7,270 nt of DNA from UBA5209 sp964625015 (GCA_964625015.1 CAZUZI010000045.1:1-7270), one strand, 5' to 3'; shown: positions 1 to 6,322, counted from the first letter of the stretch. The notes: generated from the sequence alone by a model not told the origin. Program-made: numbers and translations.

Positions 1-182
1 CCCCATCCTCGAGGTGCCATTATCACGACCTTCTGCTTACTGGTATCATCCAGTACGTTAAAGATCTGGTCATGTAGCCTACTAAACGGCAAATAGAAGC
101 GCTCAGGGAACAGTATCTTCGCCATGAACTTTGTACTCCCATAGCACTTCGCCAGTATGTCTTTAACTTCTGGTGTTATCAT
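1..182 (-). CDS. terL: Terminase large subunit, N-terminal fragment (cut by window edge)
   Basis: Sixty complete codons are readable from an ATG at 182-180 to the window edge. They run MITPEVKDILAK..., then a segment with FPERFYLPFSRLHDQI and LDD, and end KVVIMAPRGWG. That order (F/P-rich N-terminal helix, 'PFS..H..I...LDD', a hydrophobic strand, then A-P-R-G-x-G) is the N-terminal approach to the Walker A motif of phage large terminases, the ATPase-nuclease that drives DNA into the prohead. The Lys-Ser/Thr that completes Walker A lies just outside the window, so ATPase and nuclease centres cannot be checked. The start overlaps the spike stop codon as TAATG (184-180). No Shine-Dalgarno sequence is visible upstream, so translation is probably coupled to spike translation. 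Three of the first four Ile codons, and four of five overall, are ATA, matching the spike gene. Another P-loop protein is possible but less likely given the phage context. Confidence 0.85.
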   Translation of the reverse strand, partial: MITPEVKDILAKCYGSTKFMAKILFPERFYLPFSRLHDQIFNVLDDTSKQKVVIMAPRGW

Positions 183-184
183 TA
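180..184 (-). promoter_or_regulatory. TAATG stop/start overlap, spike to terminase
   Basis: The spike TAA (184-182) shares its last A with the terminase ATG (182-180). The roughly 20 bases upstream lack a purine-rich ribosome-binding site. Reinitiation by ribosomes finishing the spike is therefore the likely way terminase is translated, which would tie its level to that of the spike. Confidence 0.7.
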
Positions 185-3100
185 TAAGCTGTCCATGGCA
201 ACAAAGGTTTCATAGTACACAATGGCCCTTATCACACCACCGCTAAACGTGTGTGCATCAGGTGTTATGTCAATATCCACTTCACTCGCTGCATCACCAC
301 CAACCAGAGAGTTAAACTTCGTGTTCTGAGCAAATGGCCTACTTGTAGTAATGCTTGATGTCAGGCCACCACTATATGTCGCAGTCCAGCTCGTGGCACC
401 ATCACCACTTGTCACTGCCGTATCGACTCTCAGCTGTACGCCAAGCACCCTACTATCTGCCGGTACATTTGTCTGAATTGTCGTGCTTGCTCCAGACAAC
501 GTAGCTGTCGCTTCCGCTGCCATCATCTTATACCCACCAGTCGTCCCCATTCTGTTTATAACATAAGTGGTAAACGTAGGGCTATCCTTCGGGGCCAGCG
601 TCTCAACTTTGTCATATACAGCATTCTTTGAAGGCCCAATTGTTGTGACAGTGTCCCAACTTGCGCCGTACGCTGTATCTGATATTGACACACCTATTCC
701 AGTAAGTCCAGACCCATCACCAGTGAACGCAGTACATGCCATCGTACCAGCTGTTGTAATCTTACACTTCTCAACGCCATTATTCTGAAATGACAGGTCA
801 TTATCTACCTGTGATACCATTGACCACTTATCGCCCGCGTCATCACCCTGGTCGGCATATACCTCAATGCTCGCATCCAGCCCTTCACCAGCCGTCACCC
901 TACAAACGCCGTTTATGTCACAGCCGAACCTCTCTTCCTGAGCACCGTCCGCACCAAACTTCAATGCAAACCTATTAGTAGCGCCGCTGTTCAGTTCCCA
1001 CTTATCACCTGCATCATCACCTTCATCAGCCCACAGCTGAAGTCGTGCGTCACTGGCTTCTATGCCTTTAACACGCAAGCCCCAGAACTCAGAAATGGGC
1101 GCTGTCCACGTATGCGGAACGCCAGGGATCGCAGGCGCTGTCACAGTCACCATGTTCAGGAGTGTATCAGCGTGATTCACATATGCTGGAGTTGTATACA
1201 TACTCCGTGCTTCCATCTCTACAATCAAGCTCTGATACTCACTCGGCACCACTGTTATGTGGTACAGTGGCACTCTTAAGTTATACTGTGCAATCTGCCC
1301 AGCATTATCTGTCTCATCAACAAGCGTCTCAGCAACGACGATCTCCGTATCAGAGATAGTAACAATGGTATATGAGCCGTCATTACTGGCAGTTCCAGTT
1401 ACCTTTATCTTCCCAAACGCCGACTTCAGCACACTGAGCCCAGACGCTCTGGTTATCTTTTTCGTCGCCGCTACATACGTCACAGTGCCAGCAGCGGCAC
1501 TAACAGTTATTGCATCCACCTCCATAGGTGCAAAGCCGTACCACGTAGCCAGTGACCCCTCCGCCCTTGTTATACTACACCCAGGCGTTGGCGTACCAGT
1601 AGGTGAAAACGTACTATCACCTTGTGTATGTGTTATAGCACACATCATCTGCACAACACCAGGAGCTGCGGTGTTCAAAAAGGAAGGGTACATACGAAGG
1701 TCAATCTGCCCATTAAACGTCGTGTCACCGAAGTTTATATAAGCTACATCACTTGCCCCAGCCGTGAAGTTAGACACAAACACATGCTTCCTTGCAGAGT
1801 ACTCATCATGAGTCATAACAGGCAGGTAAGCGTCAGGGAACCCACCTGTTACTGTCAAGTTCCCACTCGTGTCGAGGTTCATCTTCTCAACACTATTATT
1901 CTGAAAGCTTAGGTCATTACCGCTTGCCTGACTAACTATCGACCATTTATCACCAGCATCATCTCCCTCATCAGCATACAACCTCAGCTCCGCATCCCTA
2001 CTATCTTCCCCTCTCACACCACCATAGTTCAGAGAGTGAACCCAGTTCCTTGTCAGCCCATGTGGGCTACCAGGTACAGCTGGTGCTGTTGCTGTGACAG
2101 CATCCGTCAGCTTTATAGCATTATTATCAAAGCCAGGCGTTGTAAACATGCTCCTTGCTTCAATCCTTGCATATATTGCCTGCTGCTCAGTACCATCAGG
2201 ATGCATATGATACACAGGTACACGCATGTTGTTCTGTGTCAATGTGGCAGCACTTGACACCTCATCAATCAGTGCCTCTTCAACTACAATCTCCGTATCA
2301 GAGACACTCACTATCGTGTAAGTGCCGTCATTATCACTAGAGCCAGCTACCGTCAATGATACAAAGTCTACATCTAACACACTCAGTCCAGCTGACCTAC
2401 TTATTGTCTTTGTATCAGCTGCAAACGTTATGTCACCAGTCGACGCGTCAACCGTCACTGTGTTAATCTCAGGCTGCCCAATACCATATCTGTTCGCTAA
2501 GTATCCATCAGCCTTTGTTATACTACACAGCGTGGTCATAGGCGGTACAAATGATCCAGTTCCAATAGTATGATGAAATGAGCACTGTGCCTCAACATTA
2601 CCCATGCTATCGCCAGTTACATAACTAGGATACAAGCTAATGTTCACCTGCCCATTAAAGCCAATGTCACCGAAGTTGATATACCCTACATCATCAACTC
2701 CACCAACAAAGTCACCAACTTTCAACGTCTTTATAGCGAAGTTTGCTCCAGACAGCACCTCTTCAACATACGCATCTCTTCTTACTTCAAGGTCCCTGAC
2801 TGATGTCTTGTCAGATGCATATATAAATGAACCAATTGTCGTACCTGTATATAGGTCGTCAACATCTGAGTCAGTTACATACACCTTGCTGACAGGGTCT
2901 ACCCAGTACCTTGTATTACCTATCATCATAGGGTAATACGCGTAGTTGTAAAATGTAGCCATTGTGCAAGCTGGTGATAGGCCTGTCGTCGCAGATCCTG
3001 TTGTGTCGAACAGCATGTTACTAATGATATTCGTATGGAACGTCGCTTCAGCGTACACTGCCGTACAACTCGGAGTCTGATCAGTCCTCGCATTTAGATA

Positions 3101-5428
3101 AAAGCCATTGTTCTCAATCGTCAAAGACCTATTATACGCAGTATACAACCACCGCATAGGTAATGCGCCTGGGGCATTTGCTTCATGATAATTGCTATCA
3201 TAGCTTGACCCTCGTGCAGCATATATCCACGCACCGAGATATGCCCATAGATTGCCACTATCAGACCCACCACTCTCAATGGTGTTATTCTCAATCTTGC
3301 TTCCAGCCAATGCCGCTGATGATACAATGCCATTTACGCAGGTGTCAATCCTTGTAACAGTCACATCGTCCCATACACTTACTTTCCCAGCCTCAACTGA
3401 CACCAGCCCGATCAACGTCTTCGCGCCAGTTGCTTGGAATGGGACAACTTCAGATGTGTCCTGCGCCGTCTTAATAGGCCCGTCATATATAGCAGTTGGG
3501 CTAATCGCGGTCCCTATTATCGCCTTTCCATTACTGGGGTTCGTGGCGTGTCTATAGTACTTGAAGGATAGTACATACTTTGCGCCAGACACTGTATCAA
3601 CTTCCTGGTATGTATACCCACCTGCACCACCACTGTCAGTTAGCTCAAGCTTACCGCCAACTGCCGCTGATGCTGCCCCACTATCTGTCCAGCCTGCCAC
3701 CCCACTGTCAAACGTCCCATTTGTCGTTAAGTTGTATGGGAACCTATACAGTTCAGCGCCGTCCCAATAGCTGTGCTTACCGTTGTCAGTACCAGCTAGC
3801 TTCAACCTTATTGACGTGTTTGTACCAGTGTTGAACTTCGCCAAGTAACGTGTGTAATAGACGCCAGTTGCAGTTGATCCAGGGCTACCAACCAGTGATA
3901 TACTGGAGTGTAGTGTAGTGCCACTTGTATTACCCAGTACCTGCACCTTAACAGCGCTATCCTCATCAGCGTCAGTCGAACTGCCGTTGTTCCTTCTGAA
4001 AAAGACGGTGAATATGTAGTCAGTGTTTGCGGCTACATTAATATCCCTGTACATGTACCCATTGGCGCCTGTCAATGCCATTAGGATATATGATCCATCT
4101 ACACCACCAAGGCCCGCTGTTAATGTAGCATTACTGGCAGTCCACGTTGTAACTGGTGTCTCATACGCAATACTTGATAGGCCTGTGTTATACCACTTAT
4201 ATGGCGCAACACAGTTACCCTGAATATGGTTGCCAGTTATAGACATGCCATTTGTGTAAGATACAAGGTCAATTCCGTTCCTTGCATTCCCATGCACATG
4301 GTTTGCCCATATCTTACTACTCGCAGCTTGGCCCATGTGTATGCCACTTTTGCCGTGCCTACTAACAACAGTATTCTGTATCAGCGAGTCATAAGCGCCG
4401 TATGTAGGTGCCCAGTTCCCACCACAGAACCCTTCATGATAGTCATTTATACTAAGGCTACTCGTCTTCAGGTCCTCAACCCAAGTCGGCGGATCACCGA
4501 GCACTACACCATAGCCCTGTGTATTCGTCCTATTATCAAGGCCGAATATACCACAGTTCTCAATCCTAACTCTAAAAGGCATGGTGTTATACACTTGATT
4601 TAAGTTATAATCACCTTTCAGCTGACACACCTGATATGTGCTATCACCTTCAAACAACGTCTTATCCATCGTCGCCGTCACGCAGTCAGTGCCATCAACC
4701 TGATTACACCTTATGTAACTATTCGTCTCGTATGGATAGTAGAAGACAGACCCAGGGTTATCACACACAAGGTCAACTGCTGGTGTCAACTTAACAGTCC
4801 CATTAACCTCCATAGGACCAGATATTCTGACAACACCACCTCTACCTGACTTGAAGTTATACACACCTCCACTGACAGGCACCGCTACTGCTTCATTCAG
4901 TGACCTAACTGCCGCATTTATAGCCCTTGTCGTCTTCGTCATGTCAGCGGCGACCTGTGACCCATACACTGCACCCCACCACTCCGGCCACACCTCATTA
5001 ACCTTGCCTGCAGGCCTTGTAGCAAGCGCCGTCGTACTTGTCACATTATTCGTAGCTGTGCCAAATGTCACACACACTTCATCACCAACACAGACAAATG
5101 CTCTACACTTATCAGCCTTGAAGTTACCTTCTATATTCAGCCTATACCCAGTTGGCACAGTTATAGACCCATTTGGGCACTTCACTTCAATGCTAACATT
5201 ATCAGGCACCGTCAGGCTGCTGGTTATTGTCGTAGCACTATTAACAACAACCGTCCCACCTGTCACCGCCACAACAGTCACTGCATCATTCAGCGTGCCG
5301 TATTCACTGGCATCTACATAGTACAGGTTAGCAGCCCTGTCAAACGGCGATGATATACCGACTTGCGCACCTACACAAGTTGCCCACAAGCACATCACAC
5401 CAACTATAAACGACAGTACTTTATTCAT
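182..5428 (-). CDS. Giant tail spike / pectate-lyase-like beta-helix protein with signal peptide
   Basis: A 1748-residue modular protein, probably a host-binding tail spike or surface-polysaccharide depolymerase. Residues counted from 5428: Sec-type signal peptide 1-21; beta-rich N-domain ~22-135; P-E-W-W-G-A at 148-153, followed by an AINAAV helix and G-rich strands typical of the Pectate_lyase_3 beta-helix; right-handed beta-helix ~150-830, interrupted at ~407-696 by two jelly-roll-like modules; tandem units 901-1195 and 1213-1515 plus a partial third copy to ~1570; GDGSGLTG linker 1570-1577; a SWDTVTTIGPSKNAVYDKVE segment from 1590; and a beta-rich C-terminal domain ~1635-1748 of the kind that ends many phage fibres. 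An ATG at 5443 is in frame, but AGGAG at 5440-5436 lies 7 bases before the ATG at 5428, so 5428 is chosen. Twenty-two cysteines follow the signal peptide. No catalytic residues were identified; hydrolase, lyase or pure adhesin all remain possible. Confidence 0.85.
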   Translation of the reverse strand: MNKVLSFIVGVMCLWATCVGAQVGISSPFDRAANLYYVDASEYGTLNDAVTVVAVTGGTVVVNSATTITSSLTVPDNVSIEVKCPNGSITVPTGYRLNIEGNFKADKCRAFVCVGDEVCVTFGTATNNVTSTTALATRPAGKVNEVWPEWWGAVYGSQVAADMTKTTRAINAAVRSLNEAVAVPVSGGVYNFKSGRGGVVRISGPMEVNGTVKLTPAVDLVCDNPGSVFYYPYETNSYIRCNQVDGTDCVTATMDKTLFEGDSTYQVCQLKGDYNLNQVYNTMPFRVRIENCGIFGLDNRTNTQGYGVVLGDPPTWVEDLKTSSLSINDYHEGFCGGNWAPTYGAYDSLIQNTVVSRHGKSGIHMGQAASSKIWANHVHGNARNGIDLVSYTNGMSITGNHIQGNCVAPYKWYNTGLSSIAYETPVTTWTASNATLTAGLGGVDGSYILMALTGANGYMYRDINVAANTDYIFTVFFRRNNGSSTDADEDSAVKVQVLGNTSGTTLHSSISLVGSPGSTATGVYYTRYLAKFNTGTNTSIRLKLAGTDNGKHSYWDGAELYRFPYNLTTNGTFDSGVAGWTDSGAASAAVGGKLELTDSGGAGGYTYQEVDTVSGAKYVLSFKYYRHATNPSNGKAIIGTAISPTAIYDGPIKTAQDTSEVVPFQATGAKTLIGLVSVEAGKVSVWDDVTVTRIDTCVNGIVSSAALAGSKIENNTIESGGSDSGNLWAYLGAWIYAARGSSYDSNYHEANAPGALPMRWLYTAYNRSLTIENNGFYLNARTDQTPSCTAVYAEATFHTNIISNMLFDTTGSATTGLSPACTMATFYNYAYYPMMIGNTRYWVDPVSKVYVTDSDVDDLYTGTTIGSFIYASDKTSVRDLEVRRDAYVEEVLSGANFAIKTLKVGDFVGGVDDVGYINFGDIGFNGQVNISLYPSYVTGDSMGNVEAQCSFHHTIGTGSFVPPMTTLCSITKADGYLANRYGIGQPEINTVTVDASTGDITFAADTKTISRSAGLSVLDVDFVSLTVAGSSDNDGTYTIVSVSDTEIVVEEALIDEVSSAATLTQNNMRVPVYHMHPDGTEQQAIYARIEARSMFTTPGFDNNAIKLTDAVTATAPAVPGSPHGLTRNWVHSLNYGGVRGEDSRDAELRLYADEGDDAGDKWSIVSQASGNDLSFQNNSVEKMNLDTSGNLTVTGGFPDAYLPVMTHDEYSARKHVFVSNFTAGASDVAYINFGDTTFNGQIDLRMYPSFLNTAAPGVVQMMCAITHTQGDSTFSPTGTPTPGCSITRAEGSLATWYGFAPMEVDAITVSAAAGTVTYVAATKKITRASGLSVLKSAFGKIKVTGTASNDGSYTIVTISDTEIVVAETLVDETDNAGQIAQYNLRVPLYHITVVPSEYQSLIVEMEARSMYTTPAYVNHADTLLNMVTVTAPAIPGVPHTWTAPISEFWGLRVKGIEASDARLQLWADEGDDAGDKWELNSGATNRFALKFGADGAQEERFGCDINGVCRVTAGEGLDASIEVYADQGDDAGDKWSMVSQVDNDLSFQNNGVEKCKITTAGTMACTAFTGDGSGLTGIGVSISDTAYGASWDTVTTIGPSKNAVYDKVETLAPKDSPTFTTYVINRMGTTGGYKMMAAEATATLSGASTTIQTNVPADSRVLGVQLRVDTAVTSGDGATSWTATYSGGLTSSITTSRPFAQNTKFNSLVGGDAASEVDIDITPDAHTFSGGVIRAIVYYETFVAMDSL
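185..697 (-). other. Spike C-terminal fibre-tip region
   Basis: Residues ~1578-1748: an AYGASWDTVTTIGPSKNAVYDKVE stretch (widespread in phage fibres, probably a helical trimerising linker), then a beta-rich end with RVLGVQLRVDTAV, a G/T/S-rich centre, DIDITPD, F-S-G-G-V-I-R-A-I-V-Y-Y and E-T-F. I recognise this 'VLGV..RV......F.GG..R..V.Y' pattern as a common fibre tip; receptor contact is inferred. Confidence 0.55.
719..883 (-). repeat. Spike partial third copy (YADQGDDAGDKW segment)
   Basis: Residues 1516-1570 copy only the last part of the unit: EVYADQGDDAGDKWSMVSQ, NDLSFQNNGVEKC, TTAGTMACTAFTGDG. It resembles the end of unit 1 more closely than the end of unit 2, so the end of unit 2 may have been replaced or the segment re-copied. 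Confidence 0.75.
884..1792 (-). repeat. Spike tandem unit 2 (~303 residues)
   Basis: Residues 1213-1515 repeat the unit 1 landmarks: VAYINFGDTTFNGQ; Cys 1263 and 1284; CSITRAEGSLATWYG; TASNDGSYTIVTISDTEIVVAE; LRVPLYH; EMEARSMYTTP; TAPAIPGVPH; and WADEGDDAGDKWE at 1466. DNA is also recognisably alike (for example around 1340 and 2290), but heavily diverged, so the duplication is not recent. Where unit 1 has VSQASGNDLSF, unit 2 carries a different tail with CDINGVC. Confidence 0.85.
1844..2728 (-). repeat. Spike tandem unit 1 (~295 residues)
   Basis: Residues 901-1195. Landmarks in order: VGYINFGDIGFNGQ; a Cys-Cys bracket at 949 and 968; CSITKADGYLANRYG; a small Ig-like stretch with SSDNDGTYTIVSVSDTEIVVEE; MRVPVYH; RIEARSMFTTP; TAPAVPGSPH; YADEGDDAGDKWS at 1151; and NDLSFQNNSVEK. 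The same landmarks recur in the same order in unit 2. Confidence 0.85.
3347..3733 (-). other. Spike inserted module 2 (CBM_4_9-like jelly roll)
   Basis: Residues ~566-694 begin N-L-T-T-N-G-T-F-D-S-G-V-A-G-W, the classic 'LI.NG.FE.G..GW' opening of CBM_4_9/galactose-binding-like modules. They continue through TYQEVDTVSGAKYVLSFKYY and finish V-W-D-D-V-T-V-T-R. It is clearer than module 1 and directly follows it, so the two may be an old tandem pair. Confidence 0.65.
3734..4195 (-). other. Spike inserted module 1 (jelly-roll / CBM-like)
   Basis: Residues ~412-565: a WTASNATLTAG opening, a GYMYRDINV strand, NTDYIFTVFFRR, an acidic loop (DADED), a YTRYLAKFN strand and a final S-Y-W-D-G-A-E-L-Y. 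This is the strand order of carbohydrate-binding jelly rolls (CBM_4_9 type: 'V.A.T.Y.FS.y.r.......V.l...........F......I.L......V..D.v.l'). Carbohydrate binding is inferred from the fold. Confidence 0.55.
4211..5002 (-). other. Spike domain: first part of the parallel beta-helix
   Basis: Residues ~143-406 contain the VWPEWWGA entry motif, the AINAAV helix, a GGVVRISGPMEVNGTVKL strand series and then coil-like repeats such as GIHMG, NHVHGNARNGIDL and SITGNHIQGN, with Asn/Gly turns characteristic of pectate-lyase-like helices. The helix breaks off at Cys406 and appears to resume at Cys697. Confidence 0.7.
5366..5428 (-). other. Predicted signal peptide of the spike
   Basis: The first 21 residues have a short basic end (MNK), a hydrophobic core (VLSFIVGVMCLWATC) and a small-x-small end V-G-A before Gln, a standard signal peptidase I site between residues 21 and 22. 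There is no lipobox Cys directly after the cleavage site. The call rests on reading this pattern by eye. Confidence 0.75.
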
Positions 5429-5435
5429 CGCCACT

Positions 5436-5440
5436 CTCCT
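5436..5440 (-). promoter_or_regulatory. Ribosome-binding site that sets the spike start
   Basis: AGGAG with a 7-base spacer to the ATG at 5428-5426. It lies inside the codons that would follow the upstream in-frame ATG at 5443-5441 (which itself overlaps the previous stop as TAATG). The strong site favours initiation at 5428, which gives a compact signal peptide start. Confidence 0.75.
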
Positions 5441-5442
5441 CA

Positions 5443-5760
5443 TTAGTACAGGATTGTTACCTGTATCACAGCGTTCACACCAGCCGCAGCGTTTATGTGC
5501 TTTACTTGTGACACCATACTCTCACCATACAACCGAAGTGTGTCACCACTTCTCAGTACATGGCCTAGTCCGCTTACTCCCTGTGTAGGGTCGATGCCGA
5601 ACGCCAGCCTTATGCTCGCCGTCTCAACAGTTATAATCGCACCCTTCGCTGTATAACCAGCAACGGTCAACAAGGCCGACGGCAAGGCTGTCGCCGTATC
5701 ACTACACGCTATCCTCGTCGTCTGATAAGCACGTCCATCGAATGACAACACCTTCAACAT
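5443..5760 (-). CDS. Small beta-rich, probably virion-associated protein
   Basis: A 105-residue protein with no signal peptide or membrane span. It reads as alternating short strands: an ATALPSALLTVAGYTAKGAIITVET section, then SIRLAFGIDP, G-x-G-H-V-L-R-S-G-D-T-L-R-L, and an ending NAAAGVNAVIQVTILY. The pattern 'ALP..L......A....V....IR...G..P....G..L..GD.L.L.........I.......A...VTY' is familiar from small unnamed proteins next to phage tail and fibre genes, which I take to be beta-sandwich virion parts. I do not know a named family. The start is supported by GGGAGGT at 5771-5765, five bases from the ATG after the GGAGG core. Its stop overlaps an ATG that is in frame with the spike (TAATG, 5445-5441), and five of its eight Ile codons are ATA, like the spike. 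It may be a spike partner, an adaptor or a head/tail decoration protein. Confidence 0.75.
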   Translation of the reverse strand: MLKVLSFDGRAYQTTRIACSDTATALPSALLTVAGYTAKGAIITVETASIRLAFGIDPTQGVSGLGHVLRSGDTLRLYGESMVSQVKHINAAAGVNAVIQVTILY

Positions 5761-5764
5761 AATG

Positions 5765-5771
5765 ACCTCCC
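5765..5771 (-). promoter_or_regulatory. Ribosome-binding site of the small beta-rich protein
   Basis: GGGAGGT lies in the 21-base gap after the o-spanin stop, a near-consensus Shine-Dalgarno sequence at good distance from the ATG at 5760. It is the only sizeable feature in that gap; no terminator hairpin is seen there. Confidence 0.7.
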
Positions 5772-5781
5772 ACTGTGTTTA

Positions 5782-6033
5782 TTAATCAACACAGCTTTCA
5801 CATAACAGCATAAACACACGAATGCGTTCAGCATCATCCCTTGTCATACACTGGAACTGTATCCCCAGCCCCTTGTTCACCACCACCGCATCCTTCAGTG
5901 GCATCCACCCCTCCTGCAGTACCGGCGGATTCAAGTTGCAACCTCCCGTCACCGTCCCGCAGCCTGTAACCAGGGTCACCGTTGCTATACCTAAGCATAA
6001 TGCCGTCAAGGCGCTCCTTATATTCCTTTTCAT
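5782..6033 (-). CDS. o-spanin, outer-membrane lipoprotein (Rz1-like)
   Basis: An 83-residue lipoprotein: basic start MKRNIR, hydrophobic core ALTALCLGIATVTL, then lipobox V-T-G-C with the lipidated Cys at 25. It would sit on the inner face of the outer membrane and pair with the i-spanin to fuse inner and outer membranes in the last step of lysis. The ATG at 6033 is preferred over one at 6066 because AGGGAG (6043-6038) precedes it and the signal then starts cleanly. It begins inside the i-spanin gene in another frame and runs 52 bases past its end, so it is an overlapping rather than fully embedded pair. The mature part is not Pro-rich like lambda Rz1 (only N-P-P-V and one further Pro). It has extra Cys at 32, 62, 78 and 81, the last two as C-E-S-C near the end. 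Confidence 0.85.
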   Translation of the reverse strand: MKRNIRSALTALCLGIATVTLVTGCGTVTGGCNLNPPVLQEGWMPLKDAVVVNKGLGIQFQCMTRDDAERIRVFMLLCESCVD

Positions 6034-6157
6034 CTTTCTCCCTCTGCTTCGCTGCGCCAAGCTCATAGCCCCTGTTATACAACCACATACCCCACACTAC
6101 AATCATCGTGAGCCCACCAAGGCAGATACCAAGGGCTATGAGTACTTGACTCGTCAT
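5834..6157 (-). CDS. i-spanin, inner-membrane protein (Rz-like)
   Basis: A 107-residue type II membrane protein. One transmembrane segment lies at ~4-27 (VLIALGICLGGLTMIVVWGMWL), followed by a short charged helix (AAKQREKDEKEYKERLDGIM, ~35-54) and a Gly-rich end with one Cys (90). It would span from the inner membrane into the periplasm and contact the o-spanin lipoprotein. The start at 6157 follows AAGGAG (6167-6162) and lies one base after the holin stop (TAACATG); a longer in-frame ATG at 6208 lies inside the holin gene and has no such support. It is short for the family (lambda Rz is 153 residues), and the Gly-rich tail coincides with the stretch shared with the o-spanin, suggesting the composition is set by the other frame. 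Confidence 0.82.
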   Translation of the reverse strand: MTSQVLIALGICLGGLTMIVVWGMWLYNRGYELGAAKQREKDEKEYKERLDGIMLRYSNGDPGYRLRDGDGRLQLESAGTAGGVDATEGCGGGEQGAGDTVPVYDKG

Positions 6158-6158
6158 G

Positions 6159-6317
6159 TTACTCCTTCTTCCCGCCATCCCTCGCAAAGAAGCCAACCAC
6201 CGCCACACCTACTGCTATGATAATGGGGCTCCACTGCTCAGGGATGACAACTCCAAATGCTGCCAACAGTCCCAACACTCCAGTCACAATGCCAGTAATC
6301 GTCGTCTTCAGATCCAT
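6159..6317 (-). CDS. Small two-span membrane protein, holin candidate
   Basis: A 52-residue protein with two hydrophobic segments, ~6-25 (TITGIVTGVLGLLAAFGVVI) and ~31-45 (PIIIAVGVAVVGFFA), joined by a P-E-Q-W turn and ending A-R-D-G-G-K-K-E. Short length, two spans, a charged C-terminus and a place between endolysin and spanins fit a class II holin, which makes inner-membrane lesions that release the endolysin. The start at 6317 is strongly supported by AGGAGG at 6328-6323 with five bases of spacing; the in-frame ATG at 6371 lies inside the endolysin gene. Holins share little sequence, so the call rests on topology and location. The single-span protein at 6715-6948 is the rival or partner candidate. 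Confidence 0.72.
   Translation of the reverse strand: MDLKTTITGIVTGVLGLLAAFGVVIPEQWSPIIIAVGVAVVGFFARDGGKKE
6162..6167 (-). promoter_or_regulatory. Ribosome-binding site of the i-spanin, inside the holin end
   Basis: AAGGAG is formed by the last Lys-Glu codons of the holin gene, next to its TAA, with four bases to the ATG. The junction reads AAGGAG-TAAC-ATG. A nearly identical AGGAGG-TAAC-GTG occurs at 6964-6952, so this late operon appears to reuse one junction design. Confidence 0.75.
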
Positions 6318-6322
6318 TCCTT

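Noticed and set aside
1257..1742. 161-codon open frame on the plus strand
   Set aside because: It lies wholly inside the spike gene on the opposite strand, has a composition explained by the reversed spike codons, shows no recognisable domain and no convincing ribosome-binding site.
3121..3333. 70-codon minus-strand frame inside the spike
   Set aside because: Out of frame with a continuous, domain-rich spike and without a ribosome-binding site.
4226..4603. 125-codon open frame on the plus strand
   Set aside because: It is antisense to the beta-helix coding region with no domain signal, so treated as chance.
4851..5321. 156-codon open frame on the plus strand, rich in Val, Thr and Ser
   Set aside because: It is antisense to the spike N-domain and beta-helix; its hydrophobic look comes from reverse-complemented Gly/Val/Thr codons. 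All supported genes here read from the minus strand.
182..5428. Looked for a frameshift or broken junction between the spike modules
   Set aside because: The reading frame is open and domain-like throughout 1748 residues; the repeats and inserts are in frame, so it is one intact gene.
5443..5760. Considered calling this a capsid decoration or head-fibre protein
   Set aside because: The beta-rich pattern fits several small virion proteins; no specific motif singles out one role, so it is left generic.
5761..5781. Looked for a promoter or terminator in the gap between the o-spanin and the small beta-rich gene
   Set aside because: Only 21 bases, holding a ribosome-binding site; no hairpin with a T-run and no -10/-35 pair is evident.
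5822..6220. 132-codon open frame on the plus strand opposite the spanins
   Set aside because: The region is already shared by two well-supported minus-strand genes; the plus frame shows no family features.
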